Source of the DNA: JARIHD01 sp963815935
GTDB taxonomy: Bacteria; Patescibacteriota; Saccharimonadia; Saccharimonadales; UBA4665
DNA length: 64,000 bases
Assembly (NCBI GenBank): GCA_963815935.1
Contig: CAWFIL010000008.1
Location: forward strand, 186,001 to 250,000
Reading direction: 5' to 3'
The position numbers and the translations under genes were made by a program. The notes under the pieces are model-generated. The model saw nothing but the letters and a program-made list of their open reading frames with translations, was not told the DNA's origin and searched no databases. Positions 25,346 through 34,596 of this stretch are shown here, one piece after another. Position 1 is the stretch's first letter, and every line of letters starts with the position of its first letter.

Positions 25346-25927
25346 TTACCCCCTGTTCGTGAAGTACTCGATACCAGCATAGGCTATCGTCGAGGCTGCG
25401 GCTAATACGCCGATACTGGCACCGATGCGCGCAGTGATTCGTTCCACCCTGGTCTCGCGGCGATGTGTACCACGATATCGTCCTCGTGTCTCTGTGCTGG
25501 GGTCGTCCCATGCCTGCATAAAGTCGATAAACTTTCGGTCAATGGCTTCAACTGCGGTGGTCTGTTCTTCTGCCGATCTAATGGGATATCGCGGCCGAGG
25601 AACGGGGGCGGTGGCAATGACCGTGGGCGCGACATCTGTCCGTGGCCTGCGACTGGCTATTGGATCTGCCGAGGTGTCCAGTCGTCGCAACCCAGAAAGC
25701 ACGCGTGTCATTGTGTCGTAGGACGCATCGAATGCAAGCGGGTCGCGAGGTGTGTTTGGTGTTAGGGCCTGGTGCTGGCCTCCTTCTCTGCGGCTGCTCG
25801 GTGTTTCATGTGCGCCTAGTGGCTGCGGAGTGTCTTCTTGGCCGACATACTCCAAGATTCGGTTAAGTACATCCTCTGGCGATTCGTGCGGGTACATGTA
25901 GGTCGGGGGTAGTGTCATTGCTTCCAT
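25346..25927 (-). CDS. Unknown protein with C-terminal membrane helix
   Basis: Hypothetical protein of 193 residues. The N-terminal two thirds are low in hydrophobic residues, rich in Pro, Arg, Thr and Glu and probably disordered. A helical stretch (TTAVEAIDRKFIDFMQAW) and a basic region (RGRYRGTHRRETRVERITAR) lead to one C-terminal membrane span, GASIGVLAAASTIAYAGIEYF. That makes it a likely tail-anchored protein with a cytoplasmic domain. AAGGAG stands before ATG 25927. No family recognised. It converges with the glyA/NUDIX operon. Confidence 0.6.
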   Translation of the reverse strand: MEAMTLPPTYMYPHESPEDVLNRILEYVGQEDTPQPLGAHETPSSRREGGQHQALTPNTPRDPLAFDASYDTMTRVLSGLRRLDTSADPIASRRPRTDVAPTVIATAPVPRPRYPIRSAEEQTTAVEAIDRKFIDFMQAWDDPSTETRGRYRGTHRRETRVERITARIGASIGVLAAASTIAYAGIEYFTNRG

Positions 25928-25954
25928 ATGCGCTCCTTTTCTGTCGTTGACGTG

Positions 25955-26012
25955 AAAAAATAGACCCACTGCCAGAGTGCAGTGGCTCTACGGGCGCTAA
26001 GGTCGTTAGCGC
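25955..26012 (-). terminator. Terminator after murB
   Basis: On the minus strand a GCGCTAA/TTAGCGC hairpin (25994-26012) is followed by a 12-bp stem (25961-25972 with 25979-25990, one mismatch) and six T at 25955-25960. Confidence 0.8.
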
Positions 26013-26041
26013 GAAGAAACCATTAAATCATACCATTGTGC

Positions 26042-27070
26042 TTAAGGCAAAAGTTCTGGTTCTTGTACGAGCGTAATGCCAAACTTTTGCTGTACGGCAT
26101 CGACTATCTTTTGTTTGAATTGCAGTAATTGTGCAGTAGACTGCGCGTGTTCATTAACGAGTACGAGGGGCTGCATGGACCAGGTGCTCATGCCGGTTTC
26201 GGGGTCATGGAAATCTTTAAAGCCAGTTTGTTCGATTAGCCAAGCTGCGGGTATTTTGACGTTGCCTGTATCGTCTGGCCAGCCAGGAATGTCGGGGAAG
26301 TCGGCGCGTAATTGGGTGAACTGGCCGTCATCCACGACTGGATTGGCAAAAAATGAACCGTTGTTGGCGACTTGCGTGGGGTCGGGTAGCTTGCTCTGGC
26401 GAATGGCAATTACCGCCCGGCGGATGATTTGTGGTGTCACGTCAGTAATCTGGTGCTCTTCAAGGTAGGCCTCAACCGCCCGATAGAACGGCGGCTGGGG
26501 TTTGCTCTTGAGTAAGTGCAGTGTGATGGCGGTAATGAAGAACCGCCCACGGTCACCGGTCTTGAACCGGCTCGTCCGGTAGCCAAAGGCACAGTCCATA
26601 GCGGGGATGTTGACCATTTGTTTGAGCTCGCTGTCGTAGGCTTCGACACTGACAAGCACGTTGGCAATCTCTTGCCCATAGGCGCCCACATTTTGTACGG
26701 GGGTTGCTCCGGCGGTGCCGGGGATCAGACTCAAGGCTTCAATGCCGGTGACGCCTCGCTCTACGGTGCGGGCTACGACGTTGTCCCAATTTTCGCCGGC
26801 GCCCACGGTTACATAGTAGTTCTCTTCGTCTTCGGTTTGCTCCTCAAAGCGCATAATTTTGTTGACGATAATCAGGCCTGGAAAGCCCTCGTCTTTCCAG
26901 ACAATATTGCTGCCGCCGCCGATCATTAACACCGGTAGATTGCTTTGCTCGGCCCATGCTAACGCGTCGGTTAGCTCATGCCGGTCGGCGACTTCGGTCA
27001 TGTAGGCCGCATTACCTCCAAGCCGCATAGTTGAGTGAGCTTTGAGGGAGACGTTTTGCAAAATGTTCAT
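26042..27070 (-). CDS. murB: UDP-N-acetylenolpyruvoylglucosamine reductase
   Basis: FAD enzyme of 342 residues making UDP-MurNAc for peptidoglycan. FAD-binding segments: LMIGGGSNIVWKDEGFPG, then LSLIPGTAGATPVQNVGAYGQE. The catalytic serine is in NNGSFFANPVV, followed by IPAAWLIEQTGFK, with the glutamate near the C-terminus in LVQEPELL. The layout fits type I MurB. TATAAT is 6 nt before this ATG and excludes a longer upstream reading frame. Divergent promoters for murB and the next XRE gene share the 69-nt gap, so the regulator may act on murB. Confidence 0.95.
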   Translation of the reverse strand: MNILQNVSLKAHSTMRLGGNAAYMTEVADRHELTDALAWAEQSNLPVLMIGGGSNIVWKDEGFPGLIIVNKIMRFEEQTEDEENYYVTVGAGENWDNVVARTVERGVTGIEALSLIPGTAGATPVQNVGAYGQEIANVLVSVEAYDSELKQMVNIPAMDCAFGYRTSRFKTGDRGRFFITAITLHLLKSKPQPPFYRAVEAYLEEHQITDVTPQIIRRAVIAIRQSKLPDPTQVANNGSFFANPVVDDGQFTQLRADFPDIPGWPDDTGNVKIPAAWLIEQTGFKDFHDPETGMSTWSMQPLVLVNEHAQSTAQLLQFKQKIVDAVQQKFGITLVQEPELLP

Positions 27071-27139
27071 ATTGGTATTATAGCGCACCGCATCCAGCGC
27101 TTGCGCGATTAACAGAGAGGCGCTACTATAAAGTGGTTT

Positions 27140-27682
27140 ATGAACGAGAAGAAGCAAGACCTACCATTCAAGAAGCTTGGTGACCGCCTAAAAACGATCC
27201 GTCAAAAGATGCACGAAAGTGTGGCCGAAGTCTCTGGTGCTGTCGAGATCGACGAGCCCATGCTACAGCGCATTGAACAAGGTGCAGAGCGTCCGAGCGA
27301 AGATATCCTGATGCTTCTGATTAGTCATTTTGGCATGCATGACGACGAAGCTGCCGGTCTATGGCAACTAGCTGGTTATGATCAGCCCCGCGCTCACGAT
27401 CATGACAGTGATGACACCAATAATGGCAAGGCCACTATCCTGGTTATGGCTGTTGACCCGCGGGTGATCTACAGTGATGGTGTGCAGGTAACCGCCAACA
27501 ACAATGGTGTAGTTATCTCGTTCTCTCAGAACAACGGCAACCAGAATCCACTGACGACCGCTAAGATCGGCATGAGCCGCGAGCAAGCCCAGGGTGTTGT
27601 CCGGGCGCTCCAAGATGCCATGGTCCATTCCGAGCCGAAGCAGCTTTCTGACGGCTTTCACAACAAAGACCAAGCAAATTAG
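27140..27682 (+). CDS. XRE regulator with DUF3467-like C-terminal domain
   Basis: Protein of 180 residues. The N-terminal HTH (~10-65) has KKLGDRLKTIRQKM, then VAEVSGAVEIDEPMLQRIEQG. The C-terminal ~60 residues (DPRVIYSDGVQVTANNNGVV, then a final helix SREQAQGVVRALQDAM) resemble the short beta-beta-alpha DUF3467 domain. An acidic, His/Asp-rich linker joins them. It is divergent from murB, so cell-wall gene control is possible. TATAAA stands 7 nt before ATG, leaderless layout. Confidence 0.7.
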   Translation: MNEKKQDLPFKKLGDRLKTIRQKMHESVAEVSGAVEIDEPMLQRIEQGAERPSEDILMLLISHFGMHDDEAAGLWQLAGYDQPRAHDHDSDDTNNGKATILVMAVDPRVIYSDGVQVTANNNGVVISFSQNNGNQNPLTTAKIGMSREQAQGVVRALQDAMVHSEPKQLSDGFHNKDQAN

Positions 27683-27706
27683 TTTGTAATTGACTACGCG
27701 AGCAAC

Positions 27707-27747
27707 CCCTATTAGAATAGGGATTTAAGCATTAGTGTTATGCTTTT
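27707..27747 (+). terminator. Double hairpin terminator
   Basis: CCCTATT/AATAGGG (27707-27722) and AAGCAT/ATGCTT (27727-27745) follow the XRE gene; the second ends in four T. Confidence 0.65.
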
Positions 27748-27793
27748 CCGCATGACTGAGCACACAAACTAACTTCTGGCTGAGGGTGTTTAT

Positions 27794-29545
27794 ATGGTAA
27801 CGCGTTTGCCTGTCCCGGGTAGGGACGGTGGCATGTGGGGCGATCTGCTCAATGAGTTCCTGAGTATTGAGCATAATGATGACGGTAGCTTAAAGCTGCG
27901 GGCTGACATGTCTAAGTTTGCCGACACAACGGCACCCTCTACGTTCACAAAGCGACTGATTATTAATGAGCCGGGGGCTGGTGCAAGTACATTACAGCTG
28001 CCGGACACGACCGGTTCCACTGGTATTACTTTTGGCTCTGATACAAATCTATTTCGCTCAGGGAGTGGGCAGCTACAAACCGCCAGTACTTTCTTTGTGG
28101 TGCGGGCTAGCAGTAGTGTTGCTGGTCTTGGCGTAACAACCTCAGGCGACTCTACGCGTCGGTTCCAGGTAAACACCGATGGTAAACTTCTCTGGTCGGG
28201 CGGCTCAGGTAGCCAAGATACAACGATGATCCGTGATACATCAGGCGGACTCAAGATTGCTCAAACAAGCGGTACCACCGGTTCACCAGCCACGCCTACA
28301 CTTAGTCTTGTGCCATCTGGTGTGACGTCCGGCTCCCCAACGGGCGGCGGCACACTTTTAGTTAACCAAGGTACCAACCCGGGATCGGCGCTGAATGTTA
28401 ACTCGTCGGCTGGTTCTGGCGCGCTGGGTCGTCTAGTAAATATCACGGCCAGTAGCTCTCTTTTCGACAAGCCTGCAATGCACGTGGACTATGCCGGTAC
28501 AAGCAATGCGGTCGAGGTGAGCAGTACTGGAACGGGTACGACTGGAAACGCGCTCAACGTGGTGTCAACTAACAACAACGACTCAGCTGTTGGTGTTAAT
28601 GGCACAGAGATTAGCCGGGGTACGGTTAAGATTGTCCACAACTATCCTGGGCAGAGCGATGCAAACGCATCAGCCCTTTCACTGCGAGCGAACGGCGTCG
28701 GTACTGCCGCGCAGGGCATCTTTTTTGACTCGGAAAACGGCGGAACGACCGGCAACCTAATGAAGTTTCGCAACGCTGGTGTAGATAAATTTATACTGGG
28801 CCCAAACGGTAGCCTGTACACGTCGCAGAATATACAAATTGGTTCGACGACGGCCGATACGGGTAGCGGTGTGGGCGTGATCGGTTTCAAACAGGCTTCG
28901 ACGATACCTACGACTAACCCCGCAGCTGGCGGTGCTATTTTATACGCTGACGCTGGTGTTCTGAAGTGGCGTGACCCAAGTGGAACCGTGTATACCGTTG
29001 GTGGTAGCGTAAGTTCGGTTACGTCCAAGAATTTCGAGCCAAGCGACCAGAGCTATAACGGCTGGGCGTACGATCCCATTGCTGCCGCTAACAACACCCA
29101 GCCTACAGCTGGCCAGCCGGTTCTCATTAAAGTGAAAGCCTCACAAACGGCCACGATAAGCACTATCTATCTAAATGTAAACAATGCGGGTTCGGGCTTT
29201 ACGGCGAGTGCGTCGTATGCGGCCCTGTATGATACGAGCGGAAATCTGCTTGCTCAAAGTGCCGACCTTGCTGCGACACTGAATAGTACTGGTGCAAAGG
29301 CGATTAGCCTCGGGTCTACCCCTAGTGTGACGGGTGGCACCTTTTACTATGTATATATTGTTGTGAATGCGACCACCATGCCTGCCCTCAACCGTGCTGG
29401 TAACGTAGGTGCTATGAACCAAAACCTGGGGCCGGGTACGTATCGCTTTTGTACACTTGGCAGCGGCATATCTTCGCCGCCCTCGACGATTGACCTAAAT
29501 ACCAGTGTTGCATTGTCTGTCTCATACTGGGCGGCAATTGCTTAG
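27794..29545 (+). CDS. Phage tail-fibre-like repetitive surface protein
   Basis: Protein of 583 residues rich in Gly, Ser, Thr and Asn. The N-terminus (RLPVPGRDGGMWGDLLNEFL, then HNDDGSLKL) resembles tail-fibre and receptor-binding proteins of phages of Gram-positive bacteria. The middle is a series of short beta repeats, with phrases such as FGSDTNLFRSGSGQL and FQVNTDGKLLWSG, as in trimeric fibres. The C-terminal ~170 residues form a separate beta domain that could bind ligand. No signal peptide or other phage gene is nearby, so it may be a domesticated adhesin or secreted by another route. GAGGG before ATG. It overlaps the convergent membrane gene by 4 nt. Confidence 0.65.
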   Translation: MVTRLPVPGRDGGMWGDLLNEFLSIEHNDDGSLKLRADMSKFADTTAPSTFTKRLIINEPGAGASTLQLPDTTGSTGITFGSDTNLFRSGSGQLQTASTFFVVRASSSVAGLGVTTSGDSTRRFQVNTDGKLLWSGGSGSQDTTMIRDTSGGLKIAQTSGTTGSPATPTLSLVPSGVTSGSPTGGGTLLVNQGTNPGSALNVNSSAGSGALGRLVNITASSSLFDKPAMHVDYAGTSNAVEVSSTGTGTTGNALNVVSTNNNDSAVGVNGTEISRGTVKIVHNYPGQSDANASALSLRANGVGTAAQGIFFDSENGGTTGNLMKFRNAGVDKFILGPNGSLYTSQNIQIGSTTADTGSGVGVIGFKQASTIPTTNPAAGGAILYADAGVLKWRDPSGTVYTVGGSVSSVTSKNFEPSDQSYNGWAYDPIAAANNTQPTAGQPVLIKVKASQTATISTIYLNVNNAGSGFTASASYAALYDTSGNLLAQSADLAATLNSTGAKAISLGSTPSVTGGTFYYVYIVVNATTMPALNRAGNVGAMNQNLGPGTYRFCTLGSGISSPPSTIDLNTSVALSVSYWAAIA

Positions 29546-30189
29546 CGGGGGTCGTCGCTAAAGAGTCGTACGCGCATTAGAAACAGCCGCAAAAGGACCA
29601 CAATTGCGTGAAACACCAATCCTGCGCCCAGTATTAGCACTATTAACTGTTTGGCGCTCTCTGCAACGGGTACTTGCCCAAGGACAACCCTGGGTGCTGT
29701 ATGATCCAATGCCTGTATCATTGGGAGTAGACCAACTACAAAGATAACTGCAAAGATTATGACCACGCATAGCCGCCACGCAGCCACCTCTAAGAACGAT
29801 GTAAGGCCTACGTGTTTTTTGTAACCATAGGGCGTGATCTGTATGTAATCTTCGGCTGCCCGCCATCCCTTATACGCGTAGACGCTGTACTCGACCACTA
29901 AGTATACGACCAGTCCTAATGTTCCCCACAAGAAAAGCGTGGCGATTTTACCAACTAGTGCGCTGTGAGTAAGCGTGGCCACTGGTTGTACGATATGGTT
30001 GGTGTAGGCCACGCCCCATTCACCATCGAGTAGGTTTGGCAAAGAGGTGCCTATCTCTACGCTGCGTGATACCAGATACCCCACCACCACCAAACTACCC
30101 AGCCCTACGCAAATAAGAGCACTTATGGGTGACGGCCACAGGCTGCGGAAGAGTTTATAGCGGAAAGTTGTCTTTTTATTTGTGGGCAC
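29542..30189 (-). CDS. Four-helix membrane protein, unknown
   Basis: Integral membrane protein of about 215 residues with four hydrophobic segments and the cytoplasmic loop EDYIQITPYGYKKHVGLTSF. No family recognised. TATACT is followed by a GTG 9 nt later, which I take as the start; an in-frame TTG further upstream overlaps the -10 box. It converges with the tail-fibre-like gene. Confidence 0.6.
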   Translation of the reverse strand: MPTNKKTTFRYKLFRSLWPSPISALICVGLGSLVVVGYLVSRSVEIGTSLPNLLDGEWGVAYTNHIVQPVATLTHSALVGKIATLFLWGTLGLVVYLVVEYSVYAYKGWRAAEDYIQITPYGYKKHVGLTSFLEVAAWRLCVVIIFAVIFVVGLLPMIQALDHTAPRVVLGQVPVAESAKQLIVLILGAGLVFHAIVVLLRLFLMRVRLFSDDPR

Positions 30190-30286
30190 TACATAAATAG
30201 TATATACCAACCTGTTGGCGGATATGTCTTGTATGGATCTGAGAAAAAGCTTATGCTATAAAAAGCAAATATAAAATAAAAAAAGT

Positions 30287-32110
30287 ATGGGAAACGTGAG
30301 AAAAACTACTACTACTCAAACCGCCAAGAGGCCATCATCAGTTTCAGGCAAGAAGAAAGTTTCAAATACTTCTTGGTTAGCGCGCATGCGCATGACGCGC
30401 TATGGCAAGCCGCTGGTGTATGTATTTGTTTTTATGCTCATTGGGGTGGGTACGCTAGCGTACACCTCAGCGGCTACCACAACATATGGCATGTGGGGTG
30501 GCGATGTAACCCCCAAGATTATTACGGCTGATGATCGCCATGACCTTGAGCTTGGCATGAAGTTCAAACCAACGGTCGCTGGCTATGTTACGGGCGTACG
30601 TTTCTATAAGGGCGCTCAGAATAAAGGTACACATACAGGAAGCCTATGGAACTCTAACGGCCACCTGTTGGCCACGGTCACATTCGAGAACGAGACGGCA
30701 AACGGTTGGCAAACGGCCGCCTTTGACCATCCTGTTAGTGTTGCTGCGAATGTGACATATGTAGTGTCTTACCATGCGCCAATGGGTCGGTATTCGGTTA
30801 ACTTCCATTACTTTAGCGAAAGTTCACGTCAGCACAAAAAACTGGTTGCTCTTAAGGCTAGCAAGCATAGCGCCAATGGAGTGTATAAATACGGCAATGG
30901 TACTAGGTTCCCCGACGAGGATGGCTCCGGAGCTAACTACTGGGTAGATGTTGTTTTTACCAACAAGCTATTTAACGCACCAGAAGCACCTGCGGCGCCC
31001 GGTAACCTTACTGCAAATGTCCAGAGTGATAAAAGCGTAGTCCTCCGTTGGCAGGCAAGCAGTAGTGCTAGTCCGATCGCTGCGTACCAAGTATATCGCG
31101 ACAGCCAACAGCTTGCCACGACCGCGGATACCAGCTACCAAGATACGACCGCCGAGGCTGGCAAAACGTATACATACGACGTCCGTGCGGTTGATAGTAC
31201 GGGTGCCAAGTCGGCAGCTTCAATCGGGGTAGTTGTCGGTATTCCTTCCAACCCAAGCAGTGGCGGAAGTAGTAGCGGCAATGGCGGTAGCAGCGGCGGA
31301 TCTGGGTCTAACTCTGGATCGGGTTCTTCGGGCAGTAATACGGGTGGCAACTCAAGCGGCGGTAGCCCTAGTGGTCCTAGTACGGGCAGCGCAGCGGATC
31401 TCTTTAATGCCTCCAAAAAAGAGATTGCTATGGAGCTGGTCTCGAGTGCCGAGAATTCCTCGCTCAACTGGAAGGCGCAGTATGCATATATCGAAGATAT
31501 CGGTGACGGTCGCGGTTACACTGGGGGCATCATCGGCTTCTGCTCCGGTACGAGTGACATGCTGGCTATGATTCAGTATTATAACCAGATACAGCCAGGC
31601 AATATTCTTGCTAAATACATCCCAGCCCTGCAAAAGGTCAATGGAACTGCTTCGCACTCTGGCCTAGGTGATGCGTTCGTAAATGATTGGAAGGCGGCCG
31701 CCAAAGATGTCAAGTTCCAGGAGGCGCAGGACTACGAGCGTGATACGGTATACTTCAACCCCTCGGTCAACCAGGCTATTGGTGACGGCCTGCATGCGCT
31801 TGGGCAATTTACCTACTACGATGCCATGGTGATGCATGGCCCTGGTAATGATCCGGTGAGCTTTGGTGGCATCCGTGCTACGGCTATGAAGAAGGCTAAA
31901 ACTCCCGCACAGGGCGGCGACGAGACTGCGTACATCAACGCTTTCCTCGACGCCCGTAAGGCGGCCATGCTCACCGAGGCAGCACACGACAACACCGATC
32001 GTGTCGATACCGAACAGCGCGTATTTTTGCAGCAAAGCAACCTCAACCTAGACCCGCCACTTCGTTGGACAGTGTATGGCGACGCATACGCAATAACAAC
32101 CAATCCCTAG
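30287..32110 (+). CDS. Surface GH46 chitosanase with DUF4082-like and FN3 domains
   Basis: Multidomain exported enzyme of 607 residues. Order: basic N-terminus and one membrane helix (~42-62); a DUF4082-like beta domain (~65-225, TYGMWGGDVTPKIITADDRH); a fibronectin type III domain (~230-320, NLTANVQSDKSVVLRWQA); a Gly/Ser linker of ~50 residues; and a GH46 chitosanase (~365-607). The catalytic acid is probably Glu in VSSAENSSL and the second carboxylate Asp in EDIGDGRGYTGG; FTYYDAMVMHGPG and the C-terminal RWTVYG also fit. GH46 cuts partly deacetylated chitosan. It lies 9-20 kb from the deacetylase and synthase genes, so it may process the same polymer or attack fungal walls. Confidence 0.88.
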   Translation: MGNVRKTTTTQTAKRPSSVSGKKKVSNTSWLARMRMTRYGKPLVYVFVFMLIGVGTLAYTSAATTTYGMWGGDVTPKIITADDRHDLELGMKFKPTVAGYVTGVRFYKGAQNKGTHTGSLWNSNGHLLATVTFENETANGWQTAAFDHPVSVAANVTYVVSYHAPMGRYSVNFHYFSESSRQHKKLVALKASKHSANGVYKYGNGTRFPDEDGSGANYWVDVVFTNKLFNAPEAPAAPGNLTANVQSDKSVVLRWQASSSASPIAAYQVYRDSQQLATTADTSYQDTTAEAGKTYTYDVRAVDSTGAKSAASIGVVVGIPSNPSSGGSSSGNGGSSGGSGSNSGSGSSGSNTGGNSSGGSPSGPSTGSAADLFNASKKEIAMELVSSAENSSLNWKAQYAYIEDIGDGRGYTGGIIGFCSGTSDMLAMIQYYNQIQPGNILAKYIPALQKVNGTASHSGLGDAFVNDWKAAAKDVKFQEAQDYERDTVYFNPSVNQAIGDGLHALGQFTYYDAMVMHGPGNDPVSFGGIRATAMKKAKTPAQGGDETAYINAFLDARKAAMLTEAAHDNTDRVDTEQRVFLQQSNLNLDPPLRWTVYGDAYAITTNP

Positions 32111-32172
32111 CTGAGTGCGTTGTTTAGCTACGAGCGCAGTAAGTGTGTAGTAATCTGTTATAATAGCCGCAT

Positions 32173-32249
32173 GCGCCCGTAGCTCAGCTGGATAGAGCGT
32201 TGGTTTCCGGTACCAAAGGCCGGGGGTTCGAATCCCTTCGGGCGTACCA
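32173..32249 (+). tRNA. tRNA-Arg (CCG)
   Basis: Acceptor GCGCCCG/CGGGCGT (G1-U72 wobble), anticodon stem TTGGT/ACCAA around TTCCGGT, T stem GGGGG/CCCTT, CCA encoded. TATAAT at 32158-32163 gives a short leader. Confidence 0.95.
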
Positions 32250-32273
32250 CGTATAGAAGTATTCCCTAAAATT

Positions 32274-33314
32274 ATGATAAGAGTAGGCTTAGTAGGTTTG
32301 CCCAACGCAGGCAAGAGCACCTTGTTCAATTTTCTGACTGGCGCCGAAGCGCTCATTGCTCCCTATCCGTTTTCGACCGTTACGCCCAACAAGGCAAACC
32401 TAAAGTTTTACGACAAAACTGCCGACGACTTGGCTTTGGCGGTTAAGGCCCCCGATGTCTTGCGCACAGAAGTTGAAGTGTGGGATATAGCCGGGTTGAT
32501 TGAGAATGCCAGCCAAGGCGAGGGTCTGGGCAATGAGTTTCTGGGGCAGATAAAAGATTGTGATGTTATCGTCCATGTTGTACGAGTTACTAAAGATAGC
32601 ACGCCAGACTCCATAGCAGCTGATCTCAGGACTGTGTTGACCGAGGTTGCACTATTTGATCACAAGTGTCTGCTCAAGCCATTCGAGAAGGCGCGTCGCA
32701 TGGCCCGTCTTTATCCAGGTAGCACTAGCCATATGCGAGCCGATCACGTCTTTAGCAAGGCATATTATGGCACTCAAGAGGGCAAGCTAGCTGCTGACGT
32801 GGTTACTGACAAGGAGTTGGATGAACTGAGAGAGGTTGGTCTAGTGTCGACAAAGCCACGTATCGTGCTGTTCAACGTGGATACTACCGACACCGAGGCA
32901 ATCACTGGTATCCGCAGCCCCGACCTGTCAGAGAACCTGCTGGAGCTTTCTGCTCTGCTCTCGATGTCTGCCGAGGAGCGGGCGTTTTTGGGCTACGACG
33001 ATGAGCCCATCCGACGGTTTTTGGAGCAATACTGCCAGCAACTGCTAGAAAAGGGCAGGGCCAAACGATTTTATACCGTGGGGCATCTAGGCGTTGGCCA
33101 GTGGGTTATAGGCGTTGATGCCGATGCCAAAAATTGTTCCCAGCTAGTGCACGGCGAGCTGAGCGATATGCTCAAAGGCGTAAAAGTAGCACGCCCCGCC
33201 GACTTTATGCAGTGTATAAGCTGGCAATCGGTCACTAAGCAAGGCTTGGCACGCAAGTATGGACCGGGGTATATCCCTCATGACGGGGATGTCTTGTATT
33301 TTGAGACTACCTAG
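32274..33314 (+). CDS. ychF: YchF/OLA1-type GTPase
   Basis: Translation-associated P-loop NTPase of 346 residues. G1 loop GLPNAGKSTLFN, switch region YPFSTVTPN, G3 DIAGLIENASQGEGLGNEFL, HVVRV, then a coiled-coil insertion and the C-terminal TGS-like domain ending GYIPHDGDVLYFE. Family proteins bind ribosomes and prefer ATP over GTP. The protein is slightly shorter than typical YchF (~363) but all motifs are present. It starts 24 nt after tRNA-Arg with no clear ribosome site, so it may be transcribed with the tRNA or be leaderless. Confidence 0.92.
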   Translation: MIRVGLVGLPNAGKSTLFNFLTGAEALIAPYPFSTVTPNKANLKFYDKTADDLALAVKAPDVLRTEVEVWDIAGLIENASQGEGLGNEFLGQIKDCDVIVHVVRVTKDSTPDSIAADLRTVLTEVALFDHKCLLKPFEKARRMARLYPGSTSHMRADHVFSKAYYGTQEGKLAADVVTDKELDELREVGLVSTKPRIVLFNVDTTDTEAITGIRSPDLSENLLELSALLSMSAEERAFLGYDDEPIRRFLEQYCQQLLEKGRAKRFYTVGHLGVGQWVIGVDADAKNCSQLVHGELSDMLKGVKVARPADFMQCISWQSVTKQGLARKYGPGYIPHDGDVLYFETT

Positions 33315-33344
33315 CGATCAGCTGTAGTAATTTATGGAATCTTG

Positions 33345-33372
33345 TTGACAAGACTTCCTCTATATTTATATC
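33345..33372 (+). promoter_or_regulatory. Promoter of the GNAT/racemase/dipeptidase operon
   Basis: TTGACA (33345-33350), 16-nt spacer, TATATC (33367-33372), then a ~25-nt leader with AAGGGG before the first ATG. Confidence 0.65.
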
Positions 33373-33402
33373 TTTAAGGCGGGAAATATAAGGGGAAAAA
33401 TT

Positions 33403-34596
33403 ATGCCAATACCGCAAATGGAAGCTTTGTGGGCTTCTAATCCTAATCTTGATTTAGCTGATGGACAGCCAGAGGAGTTCGCACCTTTAGTGGAGCACCT
33501 GGCTGCAAACATTGCCGCGAAGACCGCTGCACTCGAAGCAGAAGGGCACAGTATTGAAGTGCTTGGTCCAGAATGGAGCCGTGCCAACCCGGTTGAAGCT
33601 GGTCGACTGCACGCCAAGGCTATTCTTGCTACCTATAGCAATACTTATGCATTGCCAAATAAGGATCCTCTCGCCAATCAAGCGGCCGTTGAGTCGGGCG
33701 AACTAGATCTATACTTTATGGCTGTTGATGGGAAGGTGACCGGCACTACATGTTTGGTGGACGTAGGTGGTGGCCGTGCAGAGCTGGGCCGTTCGGCCAG
33801 TGCTGGCGGCAGCGGTAACACCATTATCCAGGATATGCGCATTCTTGACTGGCTGACCCGCCAGGAGGTTTCGGACAAGTACCACACGCTCTTTACCACA
33901 CTGCGTAATGCACCTGATCGTGTGATTGAGGGCGACGATAGCGAATGTTTCGTTATGCGTGGCGGGCAGGCAATCACCGGCCACTGGAAGAAGTTTCCGG
34001 GGCTTATGGTGAGCGGCGTTGCACCACTATATCTTAAGCATGGCGCGCTTGAGCAGTTCACTTGTGCCTCATTGTCGCGTAATCGTCTCGACCCAACACG
34101 TCCGTTGTACGTTGAGGATGAGACTGCGGCGCGTTTTGTCGGGGACTGGCACAAGTTTTACGGTCTGCCTCAGCCGCAAGTGGGCGAAGGCAGTGGACAG
34201 GCCTCACCGCTTGCTTTCGAAGCACACTACCCTCCGGCCGAAAGCGGTCTTACGGGTTTGGTACATGCCGATGTTGTGGCTTCGGCTGGCGAGCGTTCAC
34301 GGGGTCTTACTGACTGTCTGTCCGAGGTTGAGGTAGCCGGCTCTCCATTCACCCAGATTGTGATGCCTATCGATCGCGACACGCGAGCATTACAGGCTGC
34401 GTTGCTCGAGAGTGGCTACCAGGTCTACGGCTACCAGCCAGCCGACGAGTTGAGCAGTGCTTCATTGATGTTTGGCAAGGTTCGACCAGGGACCCCAGTC
34501 GTTCCCACGCATTGGAGTGAGGCCGGTAACGTCAGCCCGTTCTGGCCGGATGAAGGGCTACACGGGTTGGCTGAGGCAGTCGCGTCGCAATGGTAG
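33403..34596 (+). CDS. GNAT-like acyltransferase, possibly two tandem folds
   Basis: Protein of 397 residues. The segment LYFMAVDGKVTGTTCLVDVG, then RAELGRSASAGGSGN near residues 103-137, looks like the acyl-CoA-binding core of GNAT enzymes (strand, then ELGR-type turn). The C-terminal half (FTQIVMPIDRDTRALQAALL, then GYQVYGYQPAD) resembles a second GNAT end, as in tandem-GNAT proteins. An N-acyltransferase next to an enolase-superfamily racemase recalls the N-succinyl amino acid racemase pathway known from Geobacillus. Here that link is inference. It overlaps the next gene by 7 nt. The exact substrate is unknown, and a FemX-like aminoacyl transferase is an alternative. Confidence 0.6.
   Translation: MPIPQMEALWASNPNLDLADGQPEEFAPLVEHLAANIAAKTAALEAEGHSIEVLGPEWSRANPVEAGRLHAKAILATYSNTYALPNKDPLANQAAVESGELDLYFMAVDGKVTGTTCLVDVGGGRAELGRSASAGGSGNTIIQDMRILDWLTRQEVSDKYHTLFTTLRNAPDRVIEGDDSECFVMRGGQAITGHWKKFPGLMVSGVAPLYLKHGALEQFTCASLSRNRLDPTRPLYVEDETAARFVGDWHKFYGLPQPQVGEGSGQASPLAFEAHYPPAESGLTGLVHADVVASAGERSRGLTDCLSEVEVAGSPFTQIVMPIDRDTRALQAALLESGYQVYGYQPADELSSASLMFGKVRPGTPVVPTHWSEAGNVSPFWPDEGLHGLAEAVASQW

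Noticed and set aside
27794..29545. Part of a prophage
   Set aside because: No capsid, portal, terminase, lysis or integrase gene lies nearby; flanks are murB, a regulator and surface genes.
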